Of a stretch of 28,186 nucleotides of DNA, positions 1-7,834 are shown in pieces; positions within the stretch are counted from its first letter, which is position 1; every line of letters starts with the position of its first letter. The translations under genes were made by a program, and so were the position numbers. This DNA is from a virus. The stretch spans positions 1 to 28,186 of IMG/VR virus record IMGVR_UViG_3300005613_000331. The stretch is one strand, 5' to 3'. The notes under the pieces were generated by a model. That model ran no database searches, had not been told where the DNA came from, and saw only the letters and a list, made by a program, of their open reading frames with translations.

Positions 1-35
1 GACAGAGAAAGACTGGAAGGACGGGAAGCTTATGA
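1..35 (+). CDS. C-terminal end of an upstream gene (partial)
   Basis: An open frame enters from the left edge (first full codon at base 3), reads QRKTGRTGSL and stops with TGA at 33-35. That stop overlaps the ATG of the next gene (32-34) as ATGA, the same coupling used throughout this window. Too little is present to assign a function. It could be chance, since only ten codons are visible. Confidence 0.35.
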   Translation, partial: QRKTGRTGSL

Positions 36-289
36 AGAGAGCGGAGCTTCGATCGCGAGAAGTCGAAGCTCTGACGATCCCCTTGGTTGAGTTCGTGCTC
101 GCGAATCCGCTCTGCTCCGCCACGGCGATCGAGGAGGCTCTGGGCGGATCCCGCGAGAGGGTCCGAGACGCGAGGCGGATCGCGATCGCAGATGGGCGGA
201 TCGAAGCAGTGACAGTCGGAGCCGGAAAGAGAAAAGTCTTTCGGGCAGGCTCTGCGATCGACCCAGATCTGGAAGAGGAGATCGACTAG
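32..289 (+). CDS. Small winged-helix-like DNA-binding protein
   Basis: An 85-residue protein, one of the few plus-strand genes. Residues about 15-70 look like a winged helix-turn-helix: a helix, a second helix in which SATAIEEAL is followed by a recognition-like segment RERVRDARRIA, then a short beta wing (GRIEAV...KRKVFRAG) and an acidic tail. The ATG follows GGGAAG, and an upstream stop overlaps it as ATGA, which supports this start. It converges on the tail-tip gene; the two stop codons share the palindrome CTAG (286-289), so there is no intergenic terminator. The likely role is DNA binding in the non-structural (early or regulatory) part of the phage that continues left of the window. The family assignment comes from fold-like pattern only. 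Confidence 0.65.
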   Translation: MKRAELRSREVEALTIPLVEFVLANPLCSATAIEEALGGSRERVRDARRIAIADGRIEAVTVGAGKRKVFRAGSAIDPDLEEEID

Positions 290-1581
290 ACGGGGACTCC
301 TTCCCCTCTCACAGATTCATAGAGGGGGGAATATGGGGTCTGGTTTCCTCGATAATAGTAGCCTCCCCCGGTGACCTCATGGCCTTCTGACATTGGCTCA
401 ACTGCGATCGTCCTCCCATCTCCGGGGAATTCGTATCGAGACCCGACTGGAGCATAGGGGAGATCCAGGCCCGAGATTCCAGGGTTGTATTCATAACTGG
501 GGTCGGTGCGGTGAACCTGCTTGAAGATCTGGGCCTGATTAGGCTTCCATTCCCCAATCGTTGGGAGTGTCCCTGCAGATTCGGTGATTACTTCGTCTGA
601 GTACCAAGGGGCTTCGAAGTCAATATAGTCTGACCCCTCTGGCCAGAATCCCGTTGCGTAGAATCTCCCGACTGCGAGATGCCTCTGGAGAGCATGAGTC
701 TGCGCTTCGTAGAGATTCGCGTAAATTCTCCCACTTCCGATGATAGCAGTCTCCCAAGGGATCCCCATTGCGGTCCCTGGGTTCTCGTCTGGGTTGTTGA
801 CGACTTCTGGGGGGACTTCCGTTTGGCTGGTGATGAGTAGGTTCGCGGGCTCATGATATCCCAGGGGTGTCACGTTGGGGTCGAACCAATTCCCATCCCC
901 TCGCCTCCAAAGAGATTTGATTGGAGACCACTCATAGGAGATGTGGAAGTAACTCACTCGGGTGAAATGCCCGAAGCAGCATTGAGTCAGGACGTCTCCA
1001 GGATTGTTCTCCGAGACATTCCATTCAATCTCGACCTCGAGCTCCTGGCGATCGTACTGATAGGACTCTGGAAGAGTGAAGTCCAGCCCAACATCGCGCG
1101 CGATTCGAGTCGCCAGAGCAGCGTCTTCTCCATCCGCATAGTTGGTGATGTCTTCTCCTCCCAGGAATACTCGATATTTGTGTTGAGTGGTGTTGAGGAC
1201 CGAATTCTTGACTCCAATCGTTGGGGGTCCAATGGAAATGCTCAGGAGGTTCTGAGGCCTCATCGAGTTTGACCTGGAGAGAAGACCGACCTGAACACCC
1301 TGCGCGATTCGCGGGTTATACATTATATTCGAGTAGGAGTTGGATGGATTCGAGAGGTCCGGAGTCGTCGAGAAGCGAAAAGGAGGAGCGTAGGTGTCTC
1401 CACTCTGGACCGTGTATTGATTCGCGAATCCGAAAGAAGGGAAGAGCGTCCTTCGGTTGCTTTCCGATCGATAGACCCTTGTCCATCCCGGAGCGGTCTG
1501 GAGGTCTGCGAGTGTGAAGATCTCCCCTCCAGGATACGTGATGATGGGGTCCTTCTTGCAAAGACAACATCTCCCAATCAT
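286..1581 (-). CDS. Putative tail-tip or receptor-side structural protein, last gene of the late block
   Basis: A 431-residue protein that I do not recognise as a named family. The N-terminus has a cysteine cluster (CCLC, residues 5-8) followed by many short Gly, Asn, Pro and Tyr-rich stretches typical of beta-rich virion proteins. There is no signal peptide or membrane segment. It is the most distal gene of the late operon, two genes after the tape measure, where tail-tip, adhesin or host-contact proteins usually sit. GAGG lies 7 nt upstream of the ATG. The downstream end overlaps the convergent winged-helix gene by four bases. Inference from position: a virion tip or receptor-binding component. 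Confidence 0.6.
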   Translation of the reverse strand: MIGRCCLCKKDPIITYPGGEIFTLADLQTAPGWTRVYRSESNRRTLFPSFGFANQYTVQSGDTYAPPFRFSTTPDLSNPSNSYSNIMYNPRIAQGVQVGLLSRSNSMRPQNLLSISIGPPTIGVKNSVLNTTQHKYRVFLGGEDITNYADGEDAALATRIARDVGLDFTLPESYQYDRQELEVEIEWNVSENNPGDVLTQCCFGHFTRVSYFHISYEWSPIKSLWRRGDGNWFDPNVTPLGYHEPANLLITSQTEVPPEVVNNPDENPGTAMGIPWETAIIGSGRIYANLYEAQTHALQRHLAVGRFYATGFWPEGSDYIDFEAPWYSDEVITESAGTLPTIGEWKPNQAQIFKQVHRTDPSYEYNPGISGLDLPYAPVGSRYEFPGDGRTIAVEPMSEGHEVTGGGYYYRGNQTPYSPLYESVRGEGVPV

Positions 1582-1583
1582 GC

Positions 1584-1982
1584 TCAGGCCTCGCTGCTCA
1601 GGATGTCACAGTCCGCTCCCTTAAGCTCCCATTCCCCGTCGATCCATCCGTAATGGACCCGAGTCCCTGCTTCGAGGGTCTCCAGATGCTCCCATCGATT
1701 GACGACATCATCTTCCTCTCCAGTCTTCTCGCTCGACCCATCCGCAAGCTTGCGGATCCGGTCGACTTTTGCAGTTGGGCAGGATCCAGAGTGGGTATCG
1801 GAGGCCGGACCGAGTTGAGCCTTGAGGACTCCGACCCGATCCAGAGGTTGACCCGTCCCGAAGCCTTTGTACCTCCGCAGCATCCCGGCGACTGCGACTG
1901 CAAGAGATTGCAGGTCCTGAGCTTTGAGGACCTGCCCTGGAGCGAAGGAGGGTAGGGGAGTCTGATTCGATGAGTCTGTCAT
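1584..1982 (-). CDS. Hypothetical tail-region protein
   Basis: A 132-residue soluble protein. The N-terminal half has a helix-prone segment (FAPGQVLKAQDLQSLAVAVA) and the C-terminal half ends in a short Trp/Tyr-rich beta-like module (RVHYGWIDGEWELKG). The start codon overlaps the stop of the preceding gene as ATGA (1979-1982), so it is probably translationally coupled. It lies between two putative tail-tip genes, which suggests a small accessory of the tail tip or baseplate. No family was recognised. Confidence 0.6.
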   Translation of the reverse strand: MTDSSNQTPLPSFAPGQVLKAQDLQSLAVAVAGMLRRYKGFGTGQPLDRVGVLKAQLGPASDTHSGSCPTAKVDRIRKLADGSSEKTGEEDDVVNRWEHLETLEAGTRVHYGWIDGEWELKGADCDILSSEA

Positions 1983-2797
1983 GCGAAGAGTGCCGTCAGG
2001 TCTCCCGAAGCGAAGAGCGGTTCGCCCCCATCACTGACAGGGCGATCGTAGGAGTTGGAGTCTGGATTCCAGTGATGATTCCAGCCATAGCTCGAACCTC
2101 CGAGGCCCGTCTGAGACTTTTCGACGAAAGTGTAGGTCAATTTGGTGGAAAGCGTCCCGTCATAGGCCAGAGTCTGTTCGGAGCTTGAATCCTGGAAAAG
2201 GAGGTTTCCTGCGGGGATGACCTGTCCAGTCACCGGGATCGCGAAGCCTCCAGAGTGGAGCTTCCCCTTCAGTGAGCTGATCGCAGACCAAGGGGGAGAA
2301 GTCACCTGGTTGTAGGTGACCTCGTGCCGAGTCGTCAGGATGGGAAGGACTGGGGAGACATCAGGAGGGAGAAGCTTCCCGGTTGTCTCCCATTTCATCG
2401 CGCGGCCGGGAAAGTCGACGAATTCGACCCCCTGGCTCTGCTTGTAGGTCGCGAAGGTCCCGTCTCCCGTCTGATTGCTTGGGTCCAGGGGTTTATACGT
2501 GACAGTGATATGACATTCTGCATTGTGGTCCAGAGCTGTTGTCTCCGGGTCCGAGATCGCGACTGAAATTGGATTGTTGACCGCTCGCTCAATGGAGAAG
2601 GAGTGAGCTCGGAGGTTGGCCCAGTACGTTGAGTACACTCGAGGAAGACCGTAGAGGCCTCCAGTGAACATCTCAGTTAAGAACGTGAAGCGATCAGCCC
2701 AGGCAACAACGAAGATCCGCTTGAAGTCGAAGGACCCTTCTCGGTTTCCAGACTCAACAGGGGACTTCTCATGCTCGACGAAGGGAGGGAATGCCAT
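1979..2797 (-). CDS. Putative distal tail / tail-tip protein
   Basis: A 272-residue beta-rich protein starting three bases after the tape measure stop. In siphophages the gene directly downstream of the tape measure normally encodes the distal tail protein that closes the tube and anchors the tip complex; this is the main reason for the call. The sequence has aromatic-rich beta segments (RIFVVAWADRFTFL near residue 27, HITVTYKPLD near 106) and no membrane segments. I cannot recognise a Dit signature with certainty, so another tip component is possible. Confidence 0.55.
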   Translation of the reverse strand: MAFPPFVEHEKSPVESGNREGSFDFKRIFVVAWADRFTFLTEMFTGGLYGLPRVYSTYWANLRAHSFSIERAVNNPISVAISDPETTALDHNAECHITVTYKPLDPSNQTGDGTFATYKQSQGVEFVDFPGRAMKWETTGKLLPPDVSPVLPILTTRHEVTYNQVTSPPWSAISSLKGKLHSGGFAIPVTGQVIPAGNLLFQDSSSEQTLAYDGTLSTKLTYTFVEKSQTGLGGSSYGWNHHWNPDSNSYDRPVSDGGEPLFASGDLTALFA

Positions 2798-2800
2798 TGA

Positions 2801-4540
2801 TTAAGCCAATACCGGAGAGAGGGAAAGGTTCGAGATGACTTCCGTCTGATTCTGCATCTCGCGGAGGATCTCCTTCTCAGTCAGAGCGGATCCCGCAAGG
2901 ATCTGGTCTGTCTTTGCTGTTCCGTTTCCTTTGGAGTCGATTTGGCTCGCAGCAGCAGCAGAAGTGATCCCATTTGATGCCCCCAGAGTGGAGCGGAGCT
3001 TCCCGAAGATGGAATCTGCGGTACTGATCTGCGCCTGACGAGTCTTCTCATCCTCTTCCCGCTTCACTCGTTCCGAGTCTTTGGTCGCCTCGTCGGTCGT
3101 CTTCGCGACTTCCTTCACTTGTTCTTTGGCGACTTCTGCGAAACTCTTGGTCTGCTCTGCCTTTTTCTCTGTTGCTTTTTTGCTCCGCTCTTCCTGCTTC
3201 TGGAGTCGCTTCGCTTCGTTCTCTGCGATCTCTTGCTCGTAGGCTTCGATGAGTGGAGAAGTCTTCTTGATCGCAGCCTCGGTCAGCTTGGGGCCTTCGG
3301 TTGTCACGGCCTCAAACCCATCGAGCAATCCTGTAAATTCGAAGTTGAACCCATCCCCGGCAAGCCAGGACTTCACTGCGGCGAGAAAGTCTGAGAGGTT
3401 CGCTCCAATGTTGGAGAGGATTGTCATTTGAGCGTTTGCCATGTCCGTGAGAATTCCGACCCAGTTCTCCGCCATCCAGCTCCCCATCTCGACGACATTG
3501 AGGCCAAAAGTCTTGATTCTCTCCCATCCGTTTTGCGCAGCGAGGGAGATATTCTCCATCGCGATCCCCCAGATTGGCCCCATATTCCGAGCAGCAAACC
3601 CGACAAGCTCCCCTGTTTCCGCAATCGCAGGACCAAAGGACTCCGAGAAAGCCCCGACAAGCTCTGTCACTCCCTCGAGGATTGGATTCACAGCAGGGAG
3701 AAACGCGAGGCCCATCTCAGCGAAGGCCGTCTTTGCGTTGCCTGTCAATGTGGAGAGCTTCCCAGATGTCGTCTCCGAGAGCTGGGCCATTCCTCCAGAG
3801 AATTTCCCGCCTTCGCTGGTCATCTGCTCGAAGGCTGCGGTCAGGTGATCTGCTGTGATCTGTCCCTCGCTCGCGAGCTTCTTGATCTCGGACTCCGAGA
3901 CTCCAAACTCAGACGCGAGCGCCTGAACAATGGGGATTCCTCGACCCATCAACTGATTGAGATCCTCTGCGTAGAGGGTCCCCGCAACTTGAGCCTTTCC
4001 ATAGAGCTCTGAGAGTTCCCCGATTGGAGTCCCCGTCAGAGCTGCGATGTCCCCAATTGACTTCAGGCGATCAATCGTCTGATCGGCAGGGACTCCAAAG
4101 GCGACTAGCTGTTGAGCAGCGTCTGCGATCTCGAGCTGCTCGAAGGGAGTCGCTGCTGCGAATTCGTTGATCTCTCCAAGGAGATTCTTCGCTGCTTCCG
4201 TACTTCCCAGCAGGACTCGCAGTTTTGTCTCAGTGACCTCTGCGTCTGCTCCCATTTTGAGGATTGCCCCTGCCCCTGCAACAACTCCAAGTCCTCCCAG
4301 AGCTCCAAGGAATTTCCCCGCCATTCCGGAAGCTCCGCGGAGGCTTCCTCCAGCCCGTTGGGCTTCCTTGGTCACACTCTGGAGCTCTCGGGAGTCGATC
4401 CCGTCGAGGTTGCGATCGAGCCCCTGAGCCTGTCTCGCGGCTTCGAGGAAGTCCCCATCGAGACGGGTCGCGAGCCCCTGGACCTCTTTGAGGCCTCGCT
4501 GGGTGAATTGGACGTAGGCTTCTGCGAGTTCAAACGCCAC
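2801..4540 (-). CDS. Tail tape measure protein
   Basis: A 579-residue protein starting with GTG. Residues about 70-280 match the phage tape measure N-terminal domain: a hydrophobic Gly/Ala stretch (FLGALGGLGVVAGAGAI), then ADAEVTETKLRVLLGS, FAAATPFEQLEIADAAQQL and LMGRGIPIVQALASEFG. The middle holds hydrophobic helices, and residues about 430-500 are a charged Lys/Glu coiled coil. By the usual ratio of about 1.5 angstrom per residue, a tail near 85-90 nm would be expected, which is short for a siphophage. The gene follows the frameshifted tail assembly chaperone, as in lambda-like tails; its GTG lies inside the end of the frameshift extension (which stops at 4530). No lysozyme or peptidase domain is apparent. 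Confidence 0.92.
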   Translation of the reverse strand: MAFELAEAYVQFTQRGLKEVQGLATRLDGDFLEAARQAQGLDRNLDGIDSRELQSVTKEAQRAGGSLRGASGMAGKFLGALGGLGVVAGAGAILKMGADAEVTETKLRVLLGSTEAAKNLLGEINEFAAATPFEQLEIADAAQQLVAFGVPADQTIDRLKSIGDIAALTGTPIGELSELYGKAQVAGTLYAEDLNQLMGRGIPIVQALASEFGVSESEIKKLASEGQITADHLTAAFEQMTSEGGKFSGGMAQLSETTSGKLSTLTGNAKTAFAEMGLAFLPAVNPILEGVTELVGAFSESFGPAIAETGELVGFAARNMGPIWGIAMENISLAAQNGWERIKTFGLNVVEMGSWMAENWVGILTDMANAQMTILSNIGANLSDFLAAVKSWLAGDGFNFEFTGLLDGFEAVTTEGPKLTEAAIKKTSPLIEAYEQEIAENEAKRLQKQEERSKKATEKKAEQTKSFAEVAKEQVKEVAKTTDEATKDSERVKREEDEKTRQAQISTADSIFGKLRSTLGASNGITSAAAASQIDSKGNGTAKTDQILAGSALTEKEILREMQNQTEVISNLSLSPVLA

Positions 4541-5284
4541 GGGATGTTCTCTTCTGTCTTCTGGCCCAGGATTTGGCCTGGTCTTCGTTCAGACGGAGGC
4601 GCCCATCCTCAGGGCAATAAGCCCCGCAAAGGATGAAAGCTTGGTAGGGGGTCAATTCTCCGACTTGGTCCGGTGTGTAGTGATATTTCTCCGTCAGGAT
4701 TCGGAGGACTTGAGCCCAGGGGAATCGTCTCCTTGGTTTTGTGTCGTCTGGCTCGTCTCCGAGCCAGATGAGTTTCCCAGCTCTGCCTCCATCTCCACTT
4801 CATCCCGGATTGTGGTGAGCTCTGAGAGTCGATGACTCCCGAAGGCCTCGATCAGATCGAGAGCCCTCTGGACTCCTTCCCCAGGGGTCAATGTGAATTG
4901 CTTTCCCCCATTGGGAGTTTTGTACCGAATCTCAAGCCCATCCTTCGGAGCTCCAAAGAAGGGAGACGAATCCCGCAGAGCTCGCCAAAGCCAGTACGCG
5001 ATCCCGTGAAGAGAATTGTCGAAGTCTGTCTCATCGGCCAGAGTCACGAATCGGGGCTTCGATGCCTGCTGGATCGCCGTCTCCTCCAGAGACTTCCTGA
5101 TCCTCGCAGGGACCGTCGATGGGAGATTCAGAATTGCCTCAATGGGACTTGAGCCCAGGCTGAGAATATACTGCTCCTTTTCGGCGTGATCGTGGAGAAC
5201 CCCCGTCTGTAGGGTGAACGAAGTCCCGCAGATCTCCTTGTAGATCTGCTTTCGGGAAACGACATTAGAGAGGCCTTCAGACAT
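4530..5284 (-). CDS. Frameshifted tail assembly chaperone (gpGT-type fusion)
   Basis: The 196-residue chaperone contains a canonical slippery heptamer, G GGA AAC, in the zero frame at 4778-4772. A -1 slip there avoids the zero-frame stop at 4694 and enters a frame open to a TGA at 4530, adding 80 residues for a product of about 251. The extension starts LIWLGDEPDDTKP, passes through FPWAQVLRILTEKYHYTPDQ and then VGELTPYQAFILCG, and ends with a basic tail. It reads like a gpT-type domain that recruits the tape measure. The extension has no ATG start of its own, and its end overlaps the tape measure start by 11 bases. Lambda gpG/gpGT uses GGGAAAG in the same gene order, so this is a strong call for programmed -1 frameshifting. 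Confidence 0.87.
4694..5284 (-). CDS. Tail assembly chaperone, unshifted form (gpG-type)
   Basis: A 196-residue protein between the tail tube and tape measure genes, the standard place for the tail assembly chaperone. It starts MSEGLSNVVSRKQIYKEICG. The middle is helical (LNLPSTVPARIRKSLEETAI; GIAYWLWRALRDSS), and the C-terminus becomes a Ser/Gln/Asp-rich disordered tail. The slippery site lies at the start of that tail, so the disordered region exists only in the unshifted product. The expected role is to coat the tape measure and deliver tail tube subunits during assembly, without being part of the finished virion. A 41-base gap separates it from the tail tube gene. Confidence 0.82.
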   Translation of the reverse strand: MSEGLSNVVSRKQIYKEICGTSFTLQTGVLHDHAEKEQYILSLGSSPIEAILNLPSTVPARIRKSLEETAIQQASKPRFVTLADETDFDNSLHGIAYWLWRALRDSSPFFGAPKDGLEIRYKTPNGGKQFTLTPGEGVQRALDLIEAFGSHRLSELTTIRDEVEMEAELGNSSGSETSQTTQNQGDDSPGLKSSES

Positions 5285-5325
5285 TGAAAGGGGTTCCGAT
5301 CAAGCGAGGAGATCTGCGGGAGAGA

Positions 5326-5742
5326 TTACGCAGACAGAGCAGGGACATTCCCGTTAGAGGTCACAGCTCCGTTGAACATATAGTTGTATTCCTGAGAGAC
5401 CTCTCCGCCCTCATCAATGTCGACGGTCAATTCCCCCATACCAGTGATGACGATGGTCCCCGAGTAGTAATTAGATCCACTGTCGTCGATGTGGAGCTTC
5501 GCAGCATAGGATCCCCCGAGGATGATGGGATCCGGATTTGACTGTCCATCCTGCTGGATGACCGTGATCTTGCCCCCAGCAGACCGAGTCCCAACAACGG
5601 TCCCCTTCCATCCTCCCGTCGAGCTGGTCGCGCGCTGGGCCGAAGTGATCGCGGGGGCGATGCTCCACTGTGAGACGTTTGCGAGGTCCGTATCTGCCCC
5701 GCCATATTGTACGGAACCTGATGAGCCTGAGAGATGAGCCAT
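5326..5742 (-). CDS. Major tail tube protein
   Basis: A 138-residue beta-rich protein (MAHLSGSSGSVQYGG...). It contains features common to short phage tail tube proteins: an N-terminal WSIAPAI strand, a central WKGTVVGTRSAGGKITV segment, then PIILGGSYAAKLHIDD and a C-terminal strand plus GAVTSNGNVPA. Such proteins form hexameric rings stacked into the siphovirus tail tube, and this small two-sheet type often occurs in phages of environmental bacteria. The position between tail terminator and assembly chaperone fits exactly. Confidence 0.83.
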   Translation of the reverse strand: MAHLSGSSGSVQYGGADTDLANVSQWSIAPAITSAQRATSSTGGWKGTVVGTRSAGGKITVIQQDGQSNPDPIILGGSYAAKLHIDDSGSNYYSGTIVITGMGELTVDIDEGGEVSQEYNYMFNGAVTSNGNVPALSA

Positions 5743-5743
5743 T

Positions 5744-6130
5744 TCATCCTGCTTTCATTGTCAGAGTAAGAGACCAGAGCCAGACAAGATTCGACTCCTG
5801 CTCATAATTAGAATCTTCGATTCGGATGTTCGAGACCTTGAGACTGTCTCCGATCCATTCCCCTTTGGAAGTTCTGAGCTCCGCCTCGAATGCGTTCTTG
5901 ATCACTCGAGCAGAAGGCCAGTCTTCCGCGTGGATCTCGAAAGTCATCACGGCAGATCGAGATTCTCCGGAAGAGGTTCGCAGTCCTGGAGAGTCGGAGA
6001 CTTCGAAAGTCACGAAGGGCAGAGGGGCCTCCTCATCCTGTTCAGTGACGAGGACCAGTTTCTCTGGAGCGAGGACGTCGGTCAGGTTGGAGCGTTCTGC
6101 CCACCAGGTTTTGAAGACTTCTTCGATCAT
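5744..6130 (-). CDS. Tail terminator / minor tail protein
   Basis: A 128-residue protein whose ATG overlaps the preceding stop as ATGA. It begins MIEEVFKTWWAERSNLTDVL and continues with alternating strands (LPFVTFEVSDSPG; SAVMTFEIHAED; WSLTLTMKAG). This alpha/beta layout is typical of the tail terminator (lambda gpU / HK97 gp10-neighbour type) that caps the tail tube and contacts the head connector. It lies between tail completion and tail tube genes, where the terminator normally is. The function comes from layout and position; no catalytic motif is expected. Confidence 0.7.
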   Translation of the reverse strand: MIEEVFKTWWAERSNLTDVLAPEKLVLVTEQDEEAPLPFVTFEVSDSPGLRTSSGESRSAVMTFEIHAEDWPSARVIKNAFEAELRTSKGEWIGDSLKVSNIRIEDSNYEQESNLVWLWSLTLTMKAG

Positions 6131-6666
6131 GCCCGTCCCCCTGTCGCCATGAGTTTCCCAATGAGGGTCCGATGTTTTTTCAGAGTGGAGATGATCCAGG
6201 GACGTTTCGCGATGCGAGACGTCCCAAGCTCGAGGTAGTACATATAGATTGCGTTCGCAGTGACTCCCACTCGCGCGGTCAGACCATCAAACTCTCGGAC
6301 GATCCCCCTCTGGCCGAAGCCCGTTCTCTTGCGGGGAGGTTCTCCTGGGAGCGAAGCTCTGTTTTGAATCTTCGGAGCTCGAGGGGTTTTCTGAGTGGGT
6401 TTGGAGAGTCCGAGCTTCTTTGCGTAGGAGTTGACCCTCTTCTTCACTGCTTTCCGGACCGCGGAAAGAGCTCGAGAGACAATCCCCTTTTTCTTCTTTG
6501 GCTTTTTCGATTTCTTCTTCAGTCGTCGAGGAGACGGTCCCGCAGTATTGACAACGAGTTTCAGTTGGGAGTGATAGAATTGAACCCCCCGCTTGAGGCC
6601 TCTTTCGGCTCGAGTCTGGAGCAGTCGATCGAACCCCCCGAGATTGCTCTTGATCCGTACACTCAT
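6127..6666 (-). CDS. Tail completion / neck protein (HK97 gp10-like) with a lysine-rich insert
   Basis: A 179-residue protein. I chose the ATG at 6666 because GGAGG lies about 10 nt upstream of it; the ATG at 6675 is only one or two bases from the same GGAGG. The C-terminal half has the gp10-like pattern: NRASLPGEPPRKRTGF, GLTARVGVTANAIYMYYLEL, GTSRIAKRPWI. Residues about 48-95 are an unusual insertion very rich in Lys and Arg (SKKPKKKKG). The likely role is joining the head connector to the tail. The basic insert could contact DNA or an acidic partner in the neck; that is inference. Confidence 0.75.
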   Translation of the reverse strand: MSVRIKSNLGGFDRLLQTRAERGLKRGVQFYHSQLKLVVNTAGPSPRRLKKKSKKPKKKKGIVSRALSAVRKAVKKRVNSYAKKLGLSKPTQKTPRAPKIQNRASLPGEPPRKRTGFGQRGIVREFDGLTARVGVTANAIYMYYLELGTSRIAKRPWIISTLKKHRTLIGKLMATGGRA

Positions 6667-6668
6667 GA

Positions 6669-7295
6669 TCACCATTCCTCCACCAGGATGGTGAACATCT
6701 CCGCAAGGCTTCCCTCATTGGAAGTCCCCAGGACTCGATAGACCTGATTGGTCGTCTCATCGACGATTCGCTTCCCAGTTGTGATCTCGCGAGCAGTCTC
6801 CAGATAAATCTCGAAGGAGGCCTCAAGCTCCTGCTTCTTGTTGTTTCGAGTGTCTTCCTTCTGGAGCCTCTGGATATGAGCGGGGATCCCGGTTGCCTCG
6901 TCAGACCAGCTTCGAGACTGGAACCCGCTCCCCTCGGTCGTGAAGGCTGCGACTTCGACCTTGATTGTTGTGGACATCAATCCCAGAGACAGATCTCGAC
7001 AGACAGCTCGCTGACTTTTGGTGAGTCTCTCAAAAGCCCCAGAGAGAACGACGAAGGAAGTCCCTCCGACCGTGATCGTATCTCCGACTCGGGCCTTGTT
7101 GGCTTCGGTCGTCGTGAAGTGGATTGGGACGTCCGTCAGCTTGTATTGCCCCTGACTCGCTGCGACTTCTCGAGACGTGAGAGATCGACGAAACAGGAAC
7201 GGCAGAGAGACAGGATCACCCCCTTCCCTGCGGGTCAATTGCCCCGATTCGCCCCCATCAATGAGGGCAAGATCTGTTGAAAGATCCATGACCAT
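6669..7295 (-). CDS. Head-tail joining protein, possibly two fused stopper-like domains
   Basis: A 208-residue protein starting at an ATG that overlaps the preceding stop (TGATG). It appears to hold two similar beta modules. The first (about residues 35-104) ends RVGDTITVGGTSFVVLSG then VCRDLSL. The second (about 107-208) starts MSTTIKVEVAAF and ends RIVDETTNQVYRVLGTS then MFTILVEEW. Each resembles a head-closure or stopper domain with the pattern V-x-D/G-T-x-x-x-Y/F-x-V-L, and the gene lies where stoppers occur. A downstream ATG at residue 107 could allow a separate short product. The domain duplication is read by eye and needs structure prediction. Confidence 0.6.
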   Translation of the reverse strand: MVMDLSTDLALIDGGESGQLTRREGGDPVSLPFLFRRSLTSREVAASQGQYKLTDVPIHFTTTEANKARVGDTITVGGTSFVVLSGAFERLTKSQRAVCRDLSLGLMSTTIKVEVAAFTTEGSGFQSRSWSDEATGIPAHIQRLQKEDTRNNKKQELEASFEIYLETAREITTGKRIVDETTNQVYRVLGTSNEGSLAEMFTILVEEW

Positions 7296-7531
7296 CAGGA
7301 GGAGCCCCGAGATTGAACCTCAAAGAATCGATCTTGACCAGATTGAGGATCTTCTTCCACCAATCGCTGGCTGCACCAATCGACGGTCGACTGGAGTTGG
7401 TCCAGGTACTGCTGCCAGCTAAAGGACTGACCCCCGACCGAATAAGTCGGCTTGGGGGTCAGAGTGATTTCTGCAATCAGGGCCAGAGTCTGGGCCTTGA
7501 TCGTCTTGTATCGAGTGACGTCAGTTGTCAT
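7295..7531 (-). CDS. Small head-tail connector region protein
   Basis: A 78-residue protein with ATGA overlap to the preceding gene and TGATG overlap to the next. It is predominantly helical (YKTIKAQTLALIAEI; WQQYLDQLQSTVDWCSQRL) with a short central GGQSFS turn. Small helical proteins of this size, with a G-x-S-F/V-S-W then helix pattern, are common next to stopper genes in phage head-tail modules. The exact role is unknown; a neck or connector accessory is the best guess from position. Confidence 0.6.
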   Translation of the reverse strand: MTTDVTRYKTIKAQTLALIAEITLTPKPTYSVGGQSFSWQQYLDQLQSTVDWCSQRLVEEDPQSGQDRFFEVQSRGSS

Positions 7532-7755
7532 TCCACTTTCAGTTCAGCATCTTCAGACAGGCCTTTGCAGGCTTTCCGGAAGGCTTCCTTTGCCTTTTCT
7601 GGATCTGTCTCGGTCGTCTGGAACGGGAGACCTCCCAAAGCAGGGCAGAAGACCGAAAGCTCTTTCGCAGGAGCGGCCTTCTTCGCGGGAGCGGCCTTCT
7701 TCGTGGGAGCAGGCTTTTCCGTTGGTTCTGTTGGTTCCGTTGGTTCTGCGGGCAT
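7528..7755 (-). CDS. Small protein with Pro/Thr/Glu and Ala/Lys/Pro low-complexity repeats
   Basis: A 75-residue protein. Residues 1-31 are low complexity: three PTE repeats followed by APTKKAAPAKKAAPAKE. The DNA shows this as tandem 9-bp and 18-bp units (about 7663-7745). The remaining 44 residues are a compact folded-looking domain (FCPALGGLPFQTT, then an acidic helical end). It precedes the connector genes and follows a terminator-like hairpin. The flexible linker plus small domain could be an internal or head-surface accessory. No family was recognised. Confidence 0.55.
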   Translation of the reverse strand: MPAEPTEPTEPTEKPAPTKKAAPAKKAAPAKELSVFCPALGGLPFQTTETDPEKAKEAFRKACKGLSEDAELKVE

Positions 7756-7778
7756 GGATCAGGGCTCAGGAAAGGAGT

Positions 7779-7812
7779 GAAAGGGGAAAAGAGAGGAGGG
7801 ACGAAGCCCTCC
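7779..7812 (-). terminator. Terminator-like hairpin after the decoration gene
   Basis: On the minus strand GGAGGG, a CTTCGT loop and CCCTCC (arms 7807-7812 and 7795-7800) are followed by a pyrimidine run TCTCTTTTCCCCTTTC. It lies between the decoration protein stop and the next gene, so it may reduce expression of the connector and tail genes relative to the abundant capsid proteins. The stem is short, so partial termination is more likely than full. Confidence 0.5.
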
Positions 7813-7834
7813 CCATTCTCATCATCTCAGTTGC

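Noticed and set aside
4609-4803. Open frame in the third minus frame at the chaperone end
   Set aside because: It is the +1 frame. The -1 frame carries the credible extension and the slippery heptamer, so this frame is a shadow.
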